Assembly (NCBI RefSeq): GCF_032917945.1
Contig: NZ_CP136624.1
Span: 1,364,001 to 1,428,000 of the forward strand
DNA: 64,000 bases
Direction of reading: 5' to 3'
From: Bradyrhizobium sp. sBnM-33
Lineage (GTDB): Bacteria; Pseudomonadota; Alphaproteobacteria; Rhizobiales; Xanthobacteraceae
The notes beneath the pieces were generated by a model. The model worked only from the letters and a program-made list of their open reading frames with translations, was not told the origin of the DNA and searched no databases. The position numbers were made by a program, and so were the translations under genes. Of this stretch, positions 42,661 to 51,975 are shown piece after piece (positions within the stretch are counted from its first letter, which is position 1; the number at the start of each line of letters is the position of its first letter).

Positions 42661-44454
42661 GCCCTCAGGTACCCCGGCCAATCGCATGCCCTCAATCACG
42701 CGGTCGCGCCAGGCACGGAAAGTCGGAACGTCGCTCCGTGCGTTGGTGGCATCACAAAAGCGGCGAATGGTGAAACTCGGATCGAGCGCAAGTCCCGCTT
42801 GCACTGTGGCCCGCGCTTCGTCCAGCTCCCCGAGCCGCGCCAGCGCAGCCGCGAGAACGAAATGCGCGGTGGAATGGTTTCGGTTTGCGTCGAGGGCCCG
42901 GCGCAGCCAGACGATTGCTTCGGCATCGGCACCGAGCTGCGCCTTGGCGAAGCCGACGATTGCCATCCATCGATGGGCAAAAATGTCGCGAGGAGAAAGG
43001 CGGAGTGCCTCATTGATGTGGGGTTCAGTTTCTTCGCCGCGACCAAGAAAAAACTTTGCGCCCCCGATGACAGCATGAGCGGGGGCCAAATTGCGATCCA
43101 GAGCCGTTGCGTGCTCGCATTGAACCATGGCTTGGGCCGCGCGCTTCGTGACCACTTGCACGATGCCCAGCAACATGTGAGCCACAGCGTGGTTCGGCGC
43201 GAGCGATAATGCTTTGGTTAAAGTCGCCTCGGCCGAGGCAAGCCGCGCTGACCAGTCGTCGGTCATAAGGGCAGCTCCAGTCATCGTATCGACCCGCGCC
43301 AAACCAACCATGGCCTCGACATTTTCGGGATCAAGCGCCACCGCCTTCTCGAAAAAACCGCGCGCCCGCGCCATGTAATCGGGGATCAGGCCCTTGTTGA
43401 ACCAGCCTCGGCCCTGCAACACCAAATCCAAGGCGTCTGGATGTAACGAACTCTCCGCGCGTCTTGCTTCGGCAGCAATGAGTTGCGCATCGAGCGTGTT
43501 GGCTAGCCTCGATACGATTTCGTCCTGCATGTCGAAGAGGTCGGCGACAGGCTTGTCGAAGCGCTCGGCCCAGAGGTGGTTGCCAGTTTCGGCGTCGATC
43601 AACTGAACGTTCACGCGGAGGCGGTTGCCGCCACGCTGCATCGAACCCTCCAGTACATAGCGGACGTTCAGCTCACGTCCCAGCTTCTTGACATCGATTG
43701 CTTTGCCCTTGAACGTGAACGCTGTGTTACACGCAATCACAAGCGCGCCGCTGATGCGCGATAAGTCTGTGGTCAGGCTCTCTGTGACGCCATCCACGAA
43801 GTACTCTTGCTCGGGATCGCCGCTGATGTTCGCGAATGGTAGAACCACGATGGACAAGTGTGGCACTGAAGGTGGGCTGGGTGTCGTGCTGCTGTCCTTT
43901 GTCGGCAGGCTGAATTCATCCCGGACCATGGCATAGGCCCGCACCGGGCGGTCGATGTTCTTGAGGTTCTGCTCGCCAAGATCGGCGAACTCGATCCCGA
44001 CCTTGCCTCGGACTTGATCGTAGGTCGAAGACGAGATGCAGATGCCGCCCGGCTCAGCGATCCCCTCAAGCCGGGCCGCGATGTTGACGCCATCTCCAAA
44101 GATGTCGTGGGGCTCGACAATCACGTCGCCGATATTGACGCCCACGCGCAAAGCGATGCGTCTGTCTTCCGCGTCACCAACTGTAAGTTCCTTGATGCGG
44201 GTTTGAAACTGCGCAGCGGCTCGAACCGCTTGGACCGCGCTCGGAAACTCCGCCAAGAACCCATCGCCGGTGTTCTTCACGACACGGCCGCCGTGTTCGG
44301 CAATTGCCGGGGCGACGGCGTCGGTTAGGAGCGCGGCCAGTTTGGCATGGGTCGCCTCTTCGTCATTGTGCATCAACCGCGAGTAGCCAGCTACGTCGGC
44401 GGCCAATATCGCCGACAACCTCCGCTCGACCCGGACTGGCCGCTCCTGCACCAT
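42658..44454 (-). CDS. Class III adenylate cyclase with TolB-like and TPR domains
   Basis: 598 residues. N-terminal cyclase (about 8-180): LSAILAADVAGYSRLMHNDEE, VVKNTGDGFLAEFPS, VNIGDVIVEPHDIFGDGVNIAARLE. A linker leads to a TolB-like segment SIVVLPFANISGDPEQEYFVDGV...VRYVLEGSMQ (about 200-310), then five or more tetratricopeptide repeats to residue 590. It lacks membrane helices. Probably a cytoplasmic cAMP synthase whose TPR part binds a partner. Repeats of the GGCAC family lie at both ends. Confidence 0.92.
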   Translation of the reverse strand: MVQERPVRVERRLSAILAADVAGYSRLMHNDEEATHAKLAALLTDAVAPAIAEHGGRVVKNTGDGFLAEFPSAVQAVRAAAQFQTRIKELTVGDAEDRRIALRVGVNIGDVIVEPHDIFGDGVNIAARLEGIAEPGGICISSSTYDQVRGKVGIEFADLGEQNLKNIDRPVRAYAMVRDEFSLPTKDSSTTPSPPSVPHLSIVVLPFANISGDPEQEYFVDGVTESLTTDLSRISGALVIACNTAFTFKGKAIDVKKLGRELNVRYVLEGSMQRGGNRLRVNVQLIDAETGNHLWAERFDKPVADLFDMQDEIVSRLANTLDAQLIAAEARRAESSLHPDALDLVLQGRGWFNKGLIPDYMARARGFFEKAVALDPENVEAMVGLARVDTMTGAALMTDDWSARLASAEATLTKALSLAPNHAVAHMLLGIVQVVTKRAAQAMVQCEHATALDRNLAPAHAVIGGAKFFLGRGEETEPHINEALRLSPRDIFAHRWMAIVGFAKAQLGADAEAIVWLRRALDANRNHSTAHFVLAAALARLGELDEARATVQAGLALDPSFTIRRFCDATNARSDVPTFRAWRDRVIEGMRLAGVPEG

Positions 44455-44524
44455 GGCCCACGATCCAACCTAGATGCGATTGTACGACAGATCAGATGGG
44501 ATGCCCACTAAGGCTGATGTCGCA

Positions 44525-44625
44525 TATTGGCACCTTTGAGACATGCCCGCCTATCCTGAGAATGTCCGTTCCTCGGGGCAGACCGGAAGTCACCGCGGTC
44601 CGGTCAAACCGACGCGAATGACCCG
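44525..44625 (+). repeat. ~100-bp GGCAC repeat, R4
   Basis: ATTGGCACCTTTGAGACATG, then GAATGTCCGTTCC, GACCGGAAGTCACC and GACGCGAATGACCC in that order. R9 at 54.88 kb matches it at most positions. It is immediately upstream of the cyclase start. Confidence 0.75.
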
Positions 44626-45063
44626 AATGTATGGTCCGGCCGTGCGGTGCAAGAAGATTTCGATGATCCGGTAGATGCGGTCTTGCATCAATGTATCCGG
44701 CCTCTGCTTGGAGCGCAGTGCTCCGGGCCATCATGGATATCAGCGCGCATGTGATCTGGTTAGCGGACAGGCCTCGACCGGGCCATTTGGGTCACCAGTG
44801 TTCGCATGCGCCGGGAAGACCGATTCTCCATCGTCGTCTCATCTTCTCGCAGACCTCGGCGGGTAAGGGTGTTGTTACGTCATCGATAGCTCTTCACTTC
44901 GCGCTGTTCCTTTGTTTGTGCCTGGCGGTCGTTCCTTCGTCCCGGCCTGCGCGCGCAGACGCGCCGCGCGCAAGGGGTCGTCAAGGCCGGCCGTCGTGCT
45001 TTCCTGACGTCTTGCTCTCTGCTGCCAGGCTGCGCCTTGACGGCCCCGCGCACGGCGCGAGGG
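44626..45063. other. Spacer between cyclase and IS1111-type relic
   Basis: About 440 bases with no convincing gene. The right part is the 3' non-coding region of the IS1111-type element whose transposase ends at 45064. Short frames have no ribosome sites. Confidence 0.4.
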
Positions 45064-46074
45064 TCAAGCAGGTCGGGACGCTGTCTCCTCCGTCTTGACG
45101 CTCGCGAAGGCGCGTCCCTTGTTGAGGACCGCCCAGGCAATTCGGGCGAGTTTGTTAGCGAGCGCAATCGCCAGCACGTTGTGATGCAATCGTTTCTTGG
45201 CGGCTCGGATCCAAGAGTTGAGGCCATAGCGCTCCCAACACCTGATCTTGACCAGCACAACCCAAGCGGCTTGCGCGAACAGCGCGCGCAGGTAGCGATT
45301 GCCGCGCCTTGATATACTGCCGAGGATCGTGCGGTCGCCGGTCGATGTCTGCTTCGGCACCAGTCCAAGCCAGGCGCCGAAGTCGCGGCCTTTCGAGAAC
45401 ACGTCTCCAGCGCCGATCGCGGCCACCATTGCGCTCGAGATGATCGGGCCAATACCAGGCACCGTCATCAGTCGCCGGCAGGCCTCATCTTGATGGGCTA
45501 GTGTTTCGATCTCGCTAGATAGCCTCTCGATACGCTGATCCAGCCGGCGCCAGTCTTCCACCAGGCCCTCGATGATGAGCGACATGCGAGGCGAGAGGAC
45601 ATCGATGCGTGTCGCCAAGATGCCCGGCAACTCGAACCGCAGGGAATGCAGGCCTTGCCGCACGGCGATGCCCCGCTCCAGCAGGAACGCACGGATCTGA
45701 TTGATGACGCCGGTACGCTGACCGACCAATCGATAGCGGACGCGGTGCAGTGCCTGAAGGTCGAGCTGTTCGGCGGTCTTGGTCGCGACGAACTTCATCG
45801 TCGGGCGTTGGACAGCCTCGGCGATGGCTTCCGCATCTCGGAAGTCATTCTTCTGTCCCTTCGAGTACGGGCGCACGTACTTCGCCGGCATCAGGCGGGC
45901 GTCGTGGCCAAGCATCTGGAGTTTGCGGCTGAGATGATGGGCGCCTACGCAGGCCTCCATACCGATCAAGCACGGCGGCAGGTTGGCGAGCCGCGTTTCC
46001 ACCTGGCCGCGTGACCACTTCTGCCGCAGCACGATGGCACCGCGGTGATCATGCCCCACGTCCGAGATTTTCAA
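45064..46074 (-). CDS. IS110/IS1111-type transposase with altered N-terminus
   Basis: 336 residues from a TTG at 46074. Most of the family is intact: CLIGMEACVGAHHLSR (catalytic Glu), GQKNDFRDAEAI (Asp pair), MTVPGIGPIISSAMVAAIG, LGLVPKQTSTGDR and RRGNRYLRALF. The first strand with the GLDLAK-type catalytic Asp is missing; instead it starts KISDVGHDHRGAIVLRQ. The N-terminus was probably lost by truncation, so the enzyme is expected to be inactive. It is inserted after the methyltransferase gene. Confidence 0.8.
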   Translation of the reverse strand: MKISDVGHDHRGAIVLRQKWSRGQVETRLANLPPCLIGMEACVGAHHLSRKLQMLGHDARLMPAKYVRPYSKGQKNDFRDAEAIAEAVQRPTMKFVATKTAEQLDLQALHRVRYRLVGQRTGVINQIRAFLLERGIAVRQGLHSLRFELPGILATRIDVLSPRMSLIIEGLVEDWRRLDQRIERLSSEIETLAHQDEACRRLMTVPGIGPIISSAMVAAIGAGDVFSKGRDFGAWLGLVPKQTSTGDRTILGSISRRGNRYLRALFAQAAWVVLVKIRCWERYGLNSWIRAAKKRLHHNVLAIALANKLARIAWAVLNKGRAFASVKTEETASRPA

Positions 46075-46145
46075 AAGCGGGATACGAAACTCCAGTTTCC
46101 AGGTGTTCTTCCCCCCGATACGGGATCGACCATAATCCGCGAGGC

Positions 46146-47168
46146 TTAGTGCGGTCGAGCTTCAATCACATTGTGGATGCCCGCCGGAAAAACGCGCGTC
46201 AGCTCGAAGCCGGACTTGGCAAAGAGGTCTGAAAATTCCTCGCGCGTTCGCTCTCGTCCACCCGGCGAGACAAGCATATTCAGATCGCTGAACTTGGTTG
46301 CCGGCATTTCATTGGGGGGCCCGACGAGCCGTTCGATGAGAAGCAATTTTGCAGCTTCCCCCGCCGCGCGCCGGCACACTTTCAGGATGGCGATGGCTTC
46401 ATCGTCTTCCCAATCGTGAATTACCACCCGCATCAGATATGCATCAGCGCCTTCAGGCACCGTTTCGAAGAAGCTTCCGCCTACGATATTGCACCGGTCG
46501 ATGACGCCGCGTTTCGCCAATACAGCCCTTGCTTGCGCTACGACGTCCGGCTGATCGAACAGCGTGCCGCGGACGTGAGGGTGAGCGCGCAGGATCGCGG
46601 CCAACATCAAACCTTGCCCGCCACCCACGTCCACGATGTGGCGAAATGGGGAGAAATCATAAGCGCGGATCACCGCTTCGGCGCTGCCGCGTGAAAATTG
46701 CGTCATCGCCCGATCAAACGTTGCGCCGTGTTCGGGGTGCTCGGCGCGGAATTGCCACACGTCCTTGCTGTTCAGATCTTGAAATGCGTTCTCGCCGGTT
46801 TGCACGCTGTGCAACAGGTGGCCCCAAGATTGCCAAAAATAGGGACTTCCGACGACTTCCGCCCACGCCCCGAGCGGCGTCCCGGAATTCGTACGCAAAC
46901 AATCACCCATGGGAGTGAGCGTAAACGTTCGGCCTTCCTCTTCCCGGAAAACACCCACTGCAGCGAGCGCCCGCAACAGCCGGTACAGCGAATCAGGATG
47001 GCTTCTTGTCAGCGCCGCAAGTTCGCCGGCCGAACGAGCCGCGCCACTTAGATGATCGGCGACTCGCAGGGCTGACGCGACATGGATTGCCTGCGTGATC
47101 TGAAAACCATTGATCAGGCCCAGCAGATCGAGCCAAGGGTCGGATGTCACTTGACGGACCTCCGTCAC
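46146..47168 (-). CDS. SAM-dependent O-methyltransferase (Methyltransf_2 type)
   Basis: 340 residues. N-terminal winged-helix dimerisation domain (LLGLINGFQITQAIHVASALRVADHL, DSLYRLLRALAAVGVF). C-terminal Rossmann domain with the SAM motif IVDVGGGQGLMLAAIL (about residue 180) and MRVVIHDWEDDEAIAIL, where H and D are the catalytic region of plant-type O-methyltransferases; ERLVG and DLNMLV complete the pattern. It methylates a hydroxyl of an unknown small molecule. Its start overlaps the stop of the binding-protein gene by 4 bases. Confidence 0.9.
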   Translation of the reverse strand: MTEVRQVTSDPWLDLLGLINGFQITQAIHVASALRVADHLSGAARSAGELAALTRSHPDSLYRLLRALAAVGVFREEEGRTFTLTPMGDCLRTNSGTPLGAWAEVVGSPYFWQSWGHLLHSVQTGENAFQDLNSKDVWQFRAEHPEHGATFDRAMTQFSRGSAEAVIRAYDFSPFRHIVDVGGGQGLMLAAILRAHPHVRGTLFDQPDVVAQARAVLAKRGVIDRCNIVGGSFFETVPEGADAYLMRVVIHDWEDDEAIAILKVCRRAAGEAAKLLLIERLVGPPNEMPATKFSDLNMLVSPGGRERTREEFSDLFAKSGFELTRVFPAGIHNVIEARPH

Positions 47169-48142
47169 TGGGTCGCTTTGAAATCGATGGTTTTCGCGAG
47201 ATCGGCAAGGCGTCGACGGTATTGATCCAGCAAAGCGGCAAAATCGGCCGCGGTACCTGGACGAGCGGTCTGTCCAACGGCGGCCAGTCTTTCACGAACG
47301 TCGGGATCGCTTGCGACTGCGCGGACATCAGATGCAATCCGGTCGCGCAGTGTATCGGGCAGTCCGCGTTTGCCGTAAAATCCGACAACGCCGTCCATTC
47401 GAAGCTCGGGGAATCCGGCTTCGGTTACGGTCGGCACATCTGGAGCAAGCGGCACGCGAACGTCGCTGGCTACTGCAAGCAGCCGCGCTCTGCCTGACTG
47501 CACCTGCGGCATGATCACACCCAGCGCGTGAACGAATACATCTATGCGGCCCTCGCCAAGATCCTGGAGAGCAGGGCTAACGTCGCGATATGACACAAAA
47601 GCGAGATCCAGTTTCGAACTCTTGAAGAACCCGCCTGTAACGAAAGGCGGAAGACCAGGCGAAGCGGCCCAGTTCAGCTTGCCCGGTTGAGCGCGAGCCG
47701 TTCGAACTAAGTCGTCGAGCGAGCGGATTGAATTCTTTTCGGAGGCCGCGATTGCAAGGACAACGTCCGAAGTCGGGGAGATCGGGACGAGGTCACGAAC
47801 CGGATTATAGGGCAGCTTTTGTTGCGTAATCGGATGGACGGTAAAAACGGCCGAGATTGCATACAGCAGGGTATGGTCGTCATCGGTGCCGAGAAAGGCA
47901 GAGACTCCTATCACCCCGTCGGCGCCTGGCCGGTTTTCCACGATGACGGGCTGTCCCCAACGTCGGGAGAGTCGTTCGGCAAAGAGCCGGGCGGTGAAAT
48001 CCGCCGCGGCTCCCGCCGGCACGGGTAGAATTAAACGGACGGTGCGATGCGGCCAGTCGCCGGCAACGGCAGCAGAACTTGAGTAAAAGATGGCGCCCAG
48101 CAGGAGGCCGACGACAGCGACGGATCGACTGGCAATGCACAT
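47165..48142 (-). CDS. Bug/TctC-type tripartite tricarboxylate transporter binding protein
   Basis: 325 residues from ATG 48142 (a further 15 codons upstream are open but precede the signal peptide). The leader RSVAVVGLLLGAIFYSSSAAVAG is cleaved to give WPHRTVRLILPVPAGAAADFTAR, the Bug signature, and ENRPGADGVIGV. It binds a carboxylate in the periplasm; no TctA/TctB genes are adjacent, as is common for these orphan receptors. It is coupled to the methyltransferase, an unusual partner. Confidence 0.88.
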   Translation of the reverse strand: MCIASRSVAVVGLLLGAIFYSSSAAVAGDWPHRTVRLILPVPAGAAADFTARLFAERLSRRWGQPVIVENRPGADGVIGVSAFLGTDDDHTLLYAISAVFTVHPITQQKLPYNPVRDLVPISPTSDVVLAIAASEKNSIRSLDDLVRTARAQPGKLNWAASPGLPPFVTGGFFKSSKLDLAFVSYRDVSPALQDLGEGRIDVFVHALGVIMPQVQSGRARLLAVASDVRVPLAPDVPTVTEAGFPELRMDGVVGFYGKRGLPDTLRDRIASDVRAVASDPDVRERLAAVGQTARPGTAADFAALLDQYRRRLADLAKTIDFKATQ

Positions 48143-48239
48143 GGCATTCTCCTTCAGCGACCTGTGTTCAACGATTTGAATCTTCACGCGAAGACCGTAC
48201 CAGGCCCTGTCAGCACGCGCTTAACCTCCGGCTTACTAT

Positions 48240-49880
48240 TTGCTCACCGATGGCTTATCTTTCGGCACCAGCACCGTCGCACGTAACCTAGGTGATGGCA
48301 CCTTGCGCTATTTCTTCGATGAGTTCGTATTTGACGCTGAACGGCGCGAACTGTACCGCGGGACAGACCTAGTTTCCGTCCCGCCACGAGTATTCGATCT
48401 GCTCGACTACTTGATTTGCAACAGGGAACGCGTCCTCAGCAAGGAAGAGATTATCAAGGCGGTCTGGAACGGCCGTGTCGTATCTGACGCCGCTCTGACG
48501 ACCCGGCTGAATGCAGCTCGGAACGCGATCGGCGATTCCGGCGATGAGCAGCGCCTCATCAAGACACTGCCGCGCAAGGGCTACCGCTTCATCGGACGCG
48601 TGCAGGAGGCACAGGGGGACGCAGATCCAACCATCGCCGGTCGCCCGATAGAGCCGCATCAGCCGGCTCTCAGGCTGCCTGATAAGCCTTCAATCGCGGT
48701 TCTTTGCTTCGTCAACCTGAGCGCCGATCCGGAACAGGAATATCTTGCTGACGGAATGGTCGATGACATCATAACGGCGCTATCTCACTTCAAGGCGTTG
48801 GTCGTCATTGCTCGGAACTCCAGCTTCACTTACAAGGGGCGAGCGGTCGATGTGAAGCAGGTCGGGCGCGAGCTTGGGGTGCGCTATGTTCTGGAAGGAA
48901 GCGTCCGCAAAGCAGCAAACCGCATACGGATCACGGCACAGCTCCTCGATACTGCAACCGGGGGACATCTTTGGGCGAACCGGATCGATGGTGGGCTTGG
49001 CGACATATTTGATTTGCAGGATCGAGTGACCGAGAGCGTTGTCGCCGCCATTGCACCGGCCGTGGAAAAGGCGGAGATCGAGCACACCAAGCGTAAACCG
49101 ACAGAGAGTCTGGATGCTTACGCCTTCTATTTGCGCGGAATGGCCAAGCTGTACCAGTTTGCCAGCCAGCGAGCGAACGAAGAGGCGCTACGCCTGTTCT
49201 ATCGTGCAATCGAGGTTGATCCAGACTTCGCATGTGCCTACGGGCGTGCCGCCTCCTGTTTCGCCCGCCTTAAGGCCGATGGTTGGATTGTCCTCACTCC
49301 GAACGAGATAGCCGAGGTTGTGCGGCTCACTCGGAAAGCGATCGAACTGGGCAGAGACGATGCGATCGCGCTCGCCGCGAGCGGATGGGCCTTAGCGTTT
49401 GTCGTTCACGATCTCGGCGCAGCCGCCGACTTAATGGAGCGGGCGCTTGTGCTGAATTCCAATCTGGCGGAGGCGTGGCGTTTCGGTGGATGGGTGAAAA
49501 GTTGGCTCGGAGAGCCCGAAGCAGCGATCGAACGCTTCGGGCGTGCTATGCGCCTGGATCCCCTAGATCCACGGATGGGCGGAATGCGAAGCGGCGTCGC
49601 GCATGCATATTTTTTTGCCGGCCGCTACGAAGAAGCGGCAGGCTGGGCTGCGATGGCATTGCGGGACAATCCAAACTTCCAACCTGCGCTGCGCATCGCT
49701 GCCGCAAGCAACGCGATGGCTGGACATATGGAGCAGGCCCGGCATTTGTTGGCCAGGCTGCGAGAGCTAAATCCCACGCTGGTTCTTTCCAATTTGAAGG
49801 ACGGGCTGGGGCCTTATCAAAAGGCCGAGAACGTTTCCCGATACGAGGAGGGCTTGCGCCAAGCTGGACTGCCGGAATGA
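48240..49880 (+). CDS. Winged-helix transcription factor with TolB-like and TPR domains
   Basis: 546 residues from TTG 48240; a TTG at 48303 (RYFFDEFVFDAERREL) is the more usual family start. Residues 25-110 are an OmpR/CadC-type winged helix (LSKEEIIKAVWNGRVVSDAALTTRLNAAR, LPRKGYRFIG). The TolB-like segment SIAVLCFVNLSADPEQEYLADGM...VRYVLEGSVR follows, then TPRs to the end. It shares the C-terminal module with the two cyclase genes at 42.7 and 58.5 kb but replaces the cyclase by DNA binding. No transmembrane helix, unlike CadC. Confidence 0.88.
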   Translation: MLTDGLSFGTSTVARNLGDGTLRYFFDEFVFDAERRELYRGTDLVSVPPRVFDLLDYLICNRERVLSKEEIIKAVWNGRVVSDAALTTRLNAARNAIGDSGDEQRLIKTLPRKGYRFIGRVQEAQGDADPTIAGRPIEPHQPALRLPDKPSIAVLCFVNLSADPEQEYLADGMVDDIITALSHFKALVVIARNSSFTYKGRAVDVKQVGRELGVRYVLEGSVRKAANRIRITAQLLDTATGGHLWANRIDGGLGDIFDLQDRVTESVVAAIAPAVEKAEIEHTKRKPTESLDAYAFYLRGMAKLYQFASQRANEEALRLFYRAIEVDPDFACAYGRAASCFARLKADGWIVLTPNEIAEVVRLTRKAIELGRDDAIALAASGWALAFVVHDLGAAADLMERALVLNSNLAEAWRFGGWVKSWLGEPEAAIERFGRAMRLDPLDPRMGGMRSGVAHAYFFAGRYEEAAGWAAMALRDNPNFQPALRIAAASNAMAGHMEQARHLLARLRELNPTLVLSNLKDGLGPYQKAENVSRYEEGLRQAGLPE

Positions 49881-49904
49881 AAATCGACACTCAGGTGGCT
49901 CACT

Positions 49905-49926
49905 TCAGCTATTGGCAGATTGTGTT
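49905..49926 (+). repeat. Left remnant of GGCAC repeat and 210-bp element d
   Basis: CTATTGGCA (repeat) joined to GATTGTGTT (outer end of the 210-bp element), then the IS begins. It lies 25 bases after the stop of the winged-helix/TPR gene. Confidence 0.65.
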
Positions 49927-51297
49927 CTCTAATTCCGGGTCTGGGTGTCAAGCTCTCCACGATCATCCTTGCCGGGCCCACTGTTCTCTCCGCGGTAGGG
50001 TGAACCCTCCGCATGATGGCGTAAGGTGACGTTGGCGGTTCAATGTTGCAATCGCGGTCGTCCTTTCCAACGCTCGCACCAAATCTGTCGAACTCACCAT
50101 CGCCATCGTCCCGGCTGGGACGTCTTTTCCCGCCGTTTGGCAGAAACTCTGTAATGCCCTCGCTAGGCAGCAATTTCCTTTTTCGACCAGTTGAACTCGG
50201 TTCCGTCGATCCACATGCGGTGCAGAATGACCGCGAGCTTACGCGCGACTGCGACCTTGCCTTGCGGAGTCCGTTGCGCTTGACGAGCCTAACCCCCCAA
50301 GCCTTCACGGCGGACCACTTCGGGACGCGCGTCAGCAGAACCCCGGCTGCTTCAAACAGGTAACTTCGTAGCATCGCGTCGCCGCACTTCGAGATGCGAC
50401 CTGACCAATCGAGCTCTCCGGAGGCGTGGCGTCTACTGGTTAGCCCGACATAAGCACCTACGCTTCTCGATCGCGCAAACCGTGCCGGATCGTCAATCGT
50501 TGCCTTGAAGGCGAGCGCGGTGATCGGACCGATCCCAGGCATCGTCATAAATCGGCGGACCTGCGCATCATGGCGGGCCAGTTTCATAACCTTGCGGTCA
50601 AGCTCGCTAACCTGCTGCCCAACGGCATTGCGCGCTTCGAGCAGCGGTCTGATCGCAGCTATCAGCTCAGGACGGCCCTCGATCAACTCCTCGGTTCGTA
50701 CGGCGAAGACATTGAACGTGGCGCGGCCGATGACAAGACCGAGGTTCTTGAGAAGGCCGCGAACATGGTTCTCAAGATCGCGCTTGATCTTGACCAGCAG
50801 CGCCCGACTCGCCAGCAGCGCCCTGACCGAATGGCTGTCGATATCCTTGACGTGCACCTCTTTGAACCAGCCGGTCTGCATGATGCGGGCGATCCCGATA
50901 GCATCGTTGCGGTCGCTTTTGTTGATCTGCATCTTGAGCACGGCCTTGGCATGGCGCGCGTCGATACAGATCACCGGTAGGCCAAGCTGCTTAAGTTCGG
51001 TCCACAGCCAGGTGGACGTTGGGCCGGTCTCGAGGCCGATGCGTACTGCATCCGGCGCTTTTGACCTCACGTAAACTGAGATCGCCTCAGGATCTGAATC
51101 GACCACGCCCTCTCGCACGACCGACCCCGTCTGATCGACCACGCAGATCGATGTCTGCTTCAACGATACGTCCAGTCCGACAAAGTATTCCATTGCCGCT
51201 CTCCATCGTTGCGAGGCCACATGAGGCTGGCCTCTTACGTTCCTGGAGAGCTGATTCCTTTGCCTTTTGTCTGGCTCGATCCCGGAATTACCCCATG
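49925..51297 (-). mobile_element. IS110-family insertion sequence, copy 2
   Basis: Same boundaries, orientation and target core TGTT as copy 1. Differences are few: two single-base deletions (GGGG to GGG near 49999, TTT to TT near 50258) and isolated substitutions. It sits in the terminal repeat of 210-bp element copy d at the identical internal position as copy 1 in element c. Confidence 0.85.
50163..51193 (-). pseudogene. IS110-family transposase, frameshifted copy
   Basis: Identical to the copy at 41203-42234 through NGLRKA, then a base is missing in a T run (TTT to TT near 50258), and the last ~30 residues, including the end of the transposase_20 domain, are read in another frame. The frame then stays open to 49817. 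The catalytic residues are retained; activity is doubtful unless the indel is an assembly error. Confidence 0.88.
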
Positions 51298-51506
51298 TTG
51301 CAAAAGTTTTTTTGGGGTGGCGAACGAAAATTCTTAGAGCCGCTGATCCGTTTTACGCGCGGCGACGTGAGGGGGGCCAAGTCGCTTCATCCAAAATTGA
51401 TCACGGACCTCCGTAGTGGCGCTGAAAAGCGACGCAGCAGCAGAGAAGTCAAAAAATCAACTTTCGCGAGATTTTTGGTGCTGTTCGATTTTCGACTTTT
51501 GCAACA
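51296..51506. mobile_element. 210-bp inverted-repeat element, copy d (split by IS copy 2)
   Basis: TGTTGCAAAAGT at 51296-51307 and GACTTTTGCAACA at 51494-51506. The interior has AAATTCTTAGAGCCGC, TGAGGGGGGCCAAGTCG and GTTCGATTTTCGAC, closely matching copy a. The outer left end GATTGTGTT is at 49918-49926, beyond the IS. GGCA flanks both sides. Confidence 0.8.
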
Positions 51507-51620
51507 CAATCGGCACTTTTCGGACCTCAGAGGCTAGACTGACGATGTCCGTTCTTGAAAGCAAAGCCGACTTCCCGGCTGCACCTCAGGACTTCTCAGT
51601 TTGACCCATCGCGGACATCA
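51507..51620 (+). repeat. ~100-bp GGCAC repeat, R5
   Basis: CGGCACTTTTCGGACCTCAG, GACGATGTCCGTTCTTGAAA, ACTTCTCAGTTTGACCC and GCGGACATCA in order, ending at the stop of a cyclase/TPR remnant, exactly as R3 does for the intact cyclase. Confidence 0.7.
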
Positions 51621-51899
51621 ACCCTCCGGCACCGCGGCCAGCCGCAGACCCCTGTAAAACAGCGCGCGCCCGGCAAGGAAGGCCGGATTGTTGCTGGGCG
51701 CGGTCGCGCGCAAGCGACGGATGGTAAAGATCGGATCAAGGGCCAGGGCTGCCTGCGCGGTTGCCTTCGCTTCATTCAGTTCGCCAATCCGCGTCAACGC
51801 GTCGGCGAGCCAGAAGCGCGAAAGCGGATTGTTTCGATTGGCCTCAATGCTTCGCCTTAGCCAAACCACCGCTTCCTCGCCGGCATCCAGGTGCAATTT
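51618..51899 (-). pseudogene. C-terminal remnant of a cyclase/TPR protein
   Basis: The last ~92 codons (EEAVVWLRRSIEANRNNPLSR, RIGELNEAKATAQAALALDP, FTIRRL, GLRLAAVPEG) align with the end of the cyclase at 42658. The upstream part is absent: beyond 51899 the frame reads unrelated sequence antisense to a secreted-protein gene. So only the last TPRs survive. Confidence 0.8.
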
Positions 51900-51975
51900 A
51901 AGGCGAGCTGATGCGGGAACCTCTGTCCGCGACGGTCGTTTGGTGCTGGGGTGGATATCTCGGGAAGAGCCAACT

